Shown: positions 60,079-64,000 of the stretch, one piece after another
Position numbering within the stretch: position 1 is the stretch's first letter
How the letters are laid out: each line of letters opens with the position of its first letter
Source of the DNA: CAVQZA01 sp963718355
GTDB taxonomy: Bacteria > Actinomycetota > Thermoleophilia > Gaiellales > Gaiellaceae
Assembly (NCBI GenBank): GCA_963718355.1
Contig: CAVQZA010000019.1
Span: forward strand, 61,930 to 125,929
Direction of reading: 5' to 3'
Length of the DNA: 64,000 nucleotides
Notes under the pieces: generated by a model
What the model was told of the DNA's origin: nothing
What the model saw: the letters and a program-made list of their open reading frames with translations, nothing else
Database searches by the model: none
Program-made: the position numbers and the translations under genes

Positions 60079-61569
60079 ATGACCCAGGAAATCATTGAGG
60101 CGGTAAGGGAGATCGAGCGCGAGAAGGGCATCGAGACCGGGACACTGGTCGCGGCGCTCGAAGACGCGCTCCTGGCCGCTTACAAGAAGACACCCGGCGC
60201 GGCACGTCACGCGACCGTCGAGCTCGACGACAGCGGCGACTTCCGCGTGTTCTCGATCGAGCTGCCCGAAGACCTCGAGCAGCACCTGCTCGACGAGGCG
60301 CGCGAGCGCAAGCTCGACGAGCTCGAGACCCTCGAGGTCGAGAGCGGCGAGCGCTCCCACACGCTCGTCTCCGACGACGACCTCGAGCTCGACTGGTCCG
60401 AGGTGCCCGAGAGCAAGATCAAGCGCGCCGACGTCACGCCGGACAACTTCGGCCGCATCGCCGCGCAGACGGCAAAGCAGGTCATCCTCCAGCGGATCCG
60501 CGAGGCCGAGCGCTCGATGATGTACGACGAGTACGTCGACCGTGTCGGCGAGGTCGTCACGGGCATCGTCCAGCAGGCCGGCGACCGGAACAACGTGCTG
60601 GTCGACCTCGGCCGCGTCGAGGCGCTGCTGCCTCGCTCCGAGCAGGTCGACGGCGAGCGCTACGAGCAGGGCTCCCGCATCAAGGCAGTGATCACCGAGG
60701 TTCGCTCCGGGACGAAGGGCCCGCAGGTGATCCTGTCGCGCCGCGATCCCGAGCTGATCAAGACGCTGTTCGAGCTCGAGGTGCCGGAGATCGCGGACGG
60801 CCTCGTCACGATCGAGGGCGTCGCCCGCGAGCCGGGCTACCGCTCGAAGATCGCTGTGCAGTCGCACACCCAGGGAGTCGATCCGGTCGGCGCCTGCGTG
60901 GGGCCGCGAGGCTCGCGTGTGCGGATGGTCGTGTCGGAGCTCCGCGGCGAGAAGATCGACATCATCCCGTGGAACCCGGAGCCGGCGCGTTTCGTCGCCA
61001 AGGCGCTCTCGCCCGCGCGCGTGCGCGAGGTGTTCGTCGACGACGAGACCAAGGAGGCGACCGTCGTCGTCCCGGACGACCAGCTCGCGCTGGCGATCGG
61101 CAAGGAGGGGCTCAACGCCCGTCTCGCCGCGCGCCTGACCGGGTGGAAGGTCGACATCCAGTCGGACAGCGAGTTCGCTCAGGCGGAGGCGGCTGCCGCC
61201 TACGGCGGTGGCACCGACGAGGAGTTCACCGGCCGCTGCGCCGCTGTTCTCTCGAACGGCAAGCGCTGCCCGAATGCCGCGCTGCCCGGCTCGCACTACT
61301 GCGGCGTCGCGGCCCACCAGGCCCTCGAAGGCACCGAGCCGCCCGTCGCGGTCGTCGAGGCAGAGCTCGAGGCTGAGGCCGACCCGGAGCTCGCGGCCGA
61401 GGAAAGTGCTCATGAGCACAAGGACGAGATGGAAGCTGTCGAAGAGGCGGAGGCCGAGATCGAGATCGCCGAGGCCGTGGCCGACGCGGAGGCCGAGGTC
61501 GTCGAGGTCGAGGAGCCGACACCTGCGCCAGTCGCCGTGGCCGAGGAGGACGAGAGCGCTGCAGAGTGA
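60079..61569 (+). CDS. nusA: Transcription factor NusA with C-terminal Cys/His module and acidic tail
   Basis: 496 residues. Residues 1-120 bind RNA polymerase, an S1 domain follows (about 150-215, DEYVDRVGEVVTGIVQQAG), then two KH domains (about 225-370; GACVGPRGSRVRMVVSEL, LAIGKEGLNARLAARLTGW). Most actinobacterial NusA proteins end here. This one adds a short unit with C387, C397, C408 and H413 (GRCAAVLSNGKRCPNA and SHYCGVAAH), like the small zinc-binding knuckle seen in DUF5763-type proteins, and then about 75 very acidic Glu/Ala/Val residues. It regulates pausing, termination and antitermination. Confidence 0.95.
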   Translation: MTQEIIEAVREIEREKGIETGTLVAALEDALLAAYKKTPGAARHATVELDDSGDFRVFSIELPEDLEQHLLDEARERKLDELETLEVESGERSHTLVSDDDLELDWSEVPESKIKRADVTPDNFGRIAAQTAKQVILQRIREAERSMMYDEYVDRVGEVVTGIVQQAGDRNNVLVDLGRVEALLPRSEQVDGERYEQGSRIKAVITEVRSGTKGPQVILSRRDPELIKTLFELEVPEIADGLVTIEGVAREPGYRSKIAVQSHTQGVDPVGACVGPRGSRVRMVVSELRGEKIDIIPWNPEPARFVAKALSPARVREVFVDDETKEATVVVPDDQLALAIGKEGLNARLAARLTGWKVDIQSDSEFAQAEAAAAYGGGTDEEFTGRCAAVLSNGKRCPNAALPGSHYCGVAAHQALEGTEPPVAVVEAELEAEADPELAAEESAHEHKDEMEAVEEAEAEIEIAEAVADAEAEVVEVEEPTPAPVAVAEEDESAAE

Positions 61570-61814
61570 GCGAGCCCATCAGGACGTGCACGGGCTGCGG
61601 GCGCAAGGCGCCGCAGGCCGAGCTTCTGCGCTTCGTGGCGCAGGGCGGGGCGCTGACCCCGGGCTCGCGCCTGCCCGGCCGCGGCGCGTATACGTGCCGG
61701 CGGCTGCTCTGCTTCGAACGGGCCGTTTCGAAACGGGCCTTCAATCGCGCGCTGCGGCGGACCGTCGCAGTCGAACCGGGGCTCGCGCGCCTCTACACTG
61801 GCACTGATGGCTGA
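61566..61814 (+). CDS. ylxR: YlxR family RNA-binding protein (DUF448)
   Basis: 82 residues, GTG overlapping the nusA stop. Signature RTCTGCGRKAPQAELLRFV, then GRGAYTCRR and CFERAVSKRAFNRALRR. Always between nusA and infB; the family binds RNA or acts on RNase P or transcription in different hosts. Overlaps infB by eight bases. Confidence 0.93.
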   Translation: MSEPIRTCTGCGRKAPQAELLRFVAQGGALTPGSRLPGRGAYTCRRLLCFERAVSKRAFNRALRRTVAVEPGLARLYTGTDG

Positions 61815-63795
61815 CGAAGCAGCGGAGCCCAACAAGCCAAACCGTCCCGTACGGCCCCGTCAGGGTGCTCCCGGATCGCGGCGCAAGCGCCGCGTCGTGA
61901 TCGAGGGCGTCGGCCAGCGCCCGCGCGACCAGCGCCAGGCCGCGCGCGACCGCGCCGCCGCGCCGCCGAAGCAGCCCCGCGAGATCGTCGCGCCGACGGG
62001 AGTCGTCACGGTCGTCTCGGGCGTCTCCGTCAAGGAGCTCTCGAGCGCGCTCGGGATCCCGGTCTCGCAGATCATCAAGATCATGATGGGCTTCGGGGAG
62101 ATGATCACCATCACCCAGACGCTCTCCGACGAGGCCGTGCAGCTGATCGCGACCGAGGTCGAGCGCGAGGTCGTGATCAAGCACACCGCCGACGAGGACG
62201 AGGAGCCGGAGGCCTTCGAGGACGTCGAGGACGATCTCGCTCCGCGCCCGCCGGTGGTCACGATCATGGGCCACGTCGACCACGGCAAGACGACGCTCCT
62301 CGACGCGATCCGCGAGACCGCCGTCGCCGAGAGCGAGGCCGGCGGGATCACCCAGCACATCGGCGCCTACCAAGTCGAGCGCCACGGCCGAAAGATCACC
62401 TTCCTCGACACTCCCGGCCACGAGGCCTTCACCGCAATGCGCGCCCGCGGCGCGAAGGTGACGGACATCGCCGTGCTCGTCGTGGCCGCCGACGACGGCG
62501 TGATGCCGCAGACGCGCGAGTCGATCTCCCACGCGCGCGCGGCCGAGGTGCCGATCGTCGTCGCCGTCAACAAGATCGACGTGCCCGATTCGAACCCCGA
62601 GCGCGTCCGCACCGAGCTGACCACCGAGGGCCTCCAGCCCGAGGAATGGGGCGGCACGACGCAGTTCTCCGACGTCTCCGCGAAGCAGAAGCTGAACCTC
62701 GACGACCTGCTCGAGCGCGTCCTCCTCGTCGCCGACGCAGAGCTCGATCTCCGGGCGAACCCGAAGGCCGAAGCCTCGGGCCCGATCATCGAGTCGCGCC
62801 TCGACGTGGGCCGCGGCCCGGTCGCGACGATGCTCATCCAGCGCGGCACGCTGCGCGTCGGCGACGCCATCGTCGCGGGCGACGCGCACGGCAAGGTGCG
62901 CGGGCTCCTCAACTACCGCCTCGAGAAGATCAAGGAGGCGCGCCCGGGCGATCCGGTCGAGATCATCGGCTTCGACAAGCCGCCCGTCGCGGGCGAGCTC
63001 GCGCGCGTCGTCGAGAACGACCGTCAGGCGCGGCACCTCGCCAACATCCGCGGCGAGCGCCTCCGCCGTGAGCAGCTCGCGCAGCGCTCCAAGCAGGGCG
63101 TCTCGCTCGACCGGCTCTTCGAGCAGCTCCAGGAGGGCGCCGTCCAGGATCTCAACCTCGTCGTCAAGGCCGACGTGCAGGGCTCCGTCGAGGCCGCCGT
63201 CTCCGAGCTCGAGAAGATCACGCACACCGAGGTGCGCGTCAACGTGATCCACACCGGAGTCGGCGGGATCTCCGAGAACGACATCATGCTCGCGTCCGCC
63301 TCGAACGCGATGGTCGTCGGCTTCAACGTCCGTCCGAACGCCGAGGCACGCGCGCTGGCCGACCGCGAAGGCGTCGAGATCCGCACCTACCGCGTGATCT
63401 ACAAGCTCACCGAGGACATCGAGCAGGCGCTCGTCGGGATGCTCTCCACGGTCAAGACAGAGGAGACGATCGGCGAGGTCGAGGTGCGGGCGCTGTTCAA
63501 GGTCTCGCGGCTCGGCACGATCGCCGGCTGCTACGTCACGAGCGGCGTCGTCAAGCGCAACTCGCAGGTGCGCGTGATCCGCGACGGCACGATCATCTAC
63601 GAGACGCAGATCGCCGACCTCAAACGCTTCAAGGACGACGCACGCGAGGTCGCCGAGGGCTTCGAGTGCGGAATCCGGCTCGAGGGCTTCAACGACCTGC
63701 GTGAGGGCGACGTCTTCGAGATCTACGAGACCCGCGAGGTCGAGCGCACGACTCTCGACGAGCCCGCGCCGGCGACTCCGGCGCCCAGCTCGTAG
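61807..63795 (+). CDS. infB: Translation initiation factor IF-2 (short form)
   Basis: 662 residues, lacking the long N-terminal extension of many actinobacterial IF-2 proteins (900-1000 residues). Delivers fMet-tRNA to the 30S subunit. Basic linker, IF2-N domain (VSVKELSSALGIPVSQIIKIMM, about 73-95), G domain (GHVDHGKTT about 155, DTPGHEAF, NKID), then domains II-IV with VGRGPVATMLIQRGTLRVGD and the tRNA-binding C2 domain. Followed by rbfA after 12 bp. Confidence 0.97.
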   Translation: MADEAAEPNKPNRPVRPRQGAPGSRRKRRVVIEGVGQRPRDQRQAARDRAAAPPKQPREIVAPTGVVTVVSGVSVKELSSALGIPVSQIIKIMMGFGEMITITQTLSDEAVQLIATEVEREVVIKHTADEDEEPEAFEDVEDDLAPRPPVVTIMGHVDHGKTTLLDAIRETAVAESEAGGITQHIGAYQVERHGRKITFLDTPGHEAFTAMRARGAKVTDIAVLVVAADDGVMPQTRESISHARAAEVPIVVAVNKIDVPDSNPERVRTELTTEGLQPEEWGGTTQFSDVSAKQKLNLDDLLERVLLVADAELDLRANPKAEASGPIIESRLDVGRGPVATMLIQRGTLRVGDAIVAGDAHGKVRGLLNYRLEKIKEARPGDPVEIIGFDKPPVAGELARVVENDRQARHLANIRGERLRREQLAQRSKQGVSLDRLFEQLQEGAVQDLNLVVKADVQGSVEAAVSELEKITHTEVRVNVIHTGVGGISENDIMLASASNAMVVGFNVRPNAEARALADREGVEIRTYRVIYKLTEDIEQALVGMLSTVKTEETIGEVEVRALFKVSRLGTIAGCYVTSGVVKRNSQVRVIRDGTIIYETQIADLKRFKDDAREVAEGFECGIRLEGFNDLREGDVFEIYETREVERTTLDEPAPATPAPSS

Positions 63796-63807
63796 TCCGG
63801 GCCCGAG

Positions 63808-64000
63808 ATGACCGACCGCATGAGGCGCGTCGACCACCTCGTTCGCGAGGTGCTCGGCGAGGCGATACCCGAGTTGAAGGACCCGCGCATCGGAATCGTC
63901 ACCGTGACCGGCGTGAAGACGACGCGCGACCTGCGCCAGGCGACGGTGTACGTGAGCGTGCTCGGCAACGAGAAGAAGCGGGTGCTCTCGATCACGGCGC
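63808..64000 (+). CDS. rbfA: Ribosome-binding factor A (partial, runs off the window)
   Basis: The first 64 codons are present: MRRVDHLVREVLGEAIPELKDPRIG, then VTVTGVKTTRDLRQATVYVSVLG, the KH-like fold of RbfA, which binds 16S rRNA helix 1 during 30S maturation. ATG at 63808, preceded by GAG; usual place after infB. Confidence 0.93.
   Translation, partial: MTDRMRRVDHLVREVLGEAIPELKDPRIGIVTVTGVKTTRDLRQATVYVSVLGNEKKRVLSITA

Overview
The window comes from the chromosome of a very GC-rich actinobacterium. Actinobacterial markers are the actinobacterial-type integration host factor (mihF), the mihF-gmk-rpoZ-coaBC block, WhiA, HemQ and a pyrR-led pyrimidine operon. The class 1B PyrK/PyrD pair, the compact proteins and the absence of sporulation or mycolate genes make a deep lineage such as Thermoleophilia (Gaiellales/Solirubrobacterales) my best guess; this is inference, with no 16S in the window.

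Layout. 1-777 is a stretch of lower-GC, differently coded DNA carrying one lipoprotein-like gene; it abuts a peroxiredoxin (bcp) gene cut off just before its active-site cysteine. 946-6305 holds small membrane proteins, a zinc-ribbon protein, a cation/proton antiporter, a hemQ-ppa pair and a secreted glycoside-hydrolase-like protein. 6340-16930 is a housekeeping block: uvrC, a secreted protein, pruA and ogt (divergent), whiA, then the glycolytic operon gap-pgk-tpiA-gpmI. 16981-23533 has an ECF sigma factor, a phosphoesterase, a DUF3467 gene, argS, an EamA transporter, glpX, a class I aldolase and a DUF4234 gene. 23836-24436 is a non-coding stretch packed with strong hairpins, most showing a GCC/GCCGC core in the loop, ending in a terminator-like hairpin before tRNA-Gly(CCC). 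24510-28661 is a molybdate module (TrmO-like protein, ferritin-like protein, modA, modB, a frameshifted modC, mop). 28630-37832 carries a HIT protein, corA, an AIF-like oxidoreductase, an OLD-like ATPase/Toprim protein, an ApbE/ferric-reductase-like cassette, and a PadR/HAAS pair. tRNA-Arg(CCG) follows.

37948-46503 contains a probable D-glutamate catabolic pair (dgcA-dgcN-like), a second glycoside-hydrolase-like protein, a LysM gene under two LexA boxes, a ThDP enzyme, an HD-GYP phosphodiesterase, RNase Z and a methyltransferase. 46506-56252 is an aminopeptidase and the pyrimidine operon pyrR-pyrB-pyrC-carA-carB-pyrK-pyrD, preceded by a PyrR-type RNA hairpin next to the pyrR ribosome binding site. 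56300-58986 is mihF-gmk-rpoZ-coaBC plus a TPR protein. After a type II secretion/pilus ATPase pseudogene comes the translation operon rimP-nusA-ylxR-infB-rbfA, with an intrinsic terminator inside its leader; the window ends inside rbfA.

Two general themes. First, many transcription units start with a TAnnnT box only 6-9 nt before the start codon and without a Shine-Dalgarno sequence, so leaderless mRNAs look common here. Second, within operons genes are tightly coupled by ATGA, GTGA or longer overlaps. The most unusual items are the hairpin cluster at 23842-24234, the ArgRS without a HIGH motif, the NusA with a C-terminal Cys/His module, the OLD-like protein with a degenerate P-loop, and the palindromic operator at 8934-8958 between two divergent leaderless promoters.
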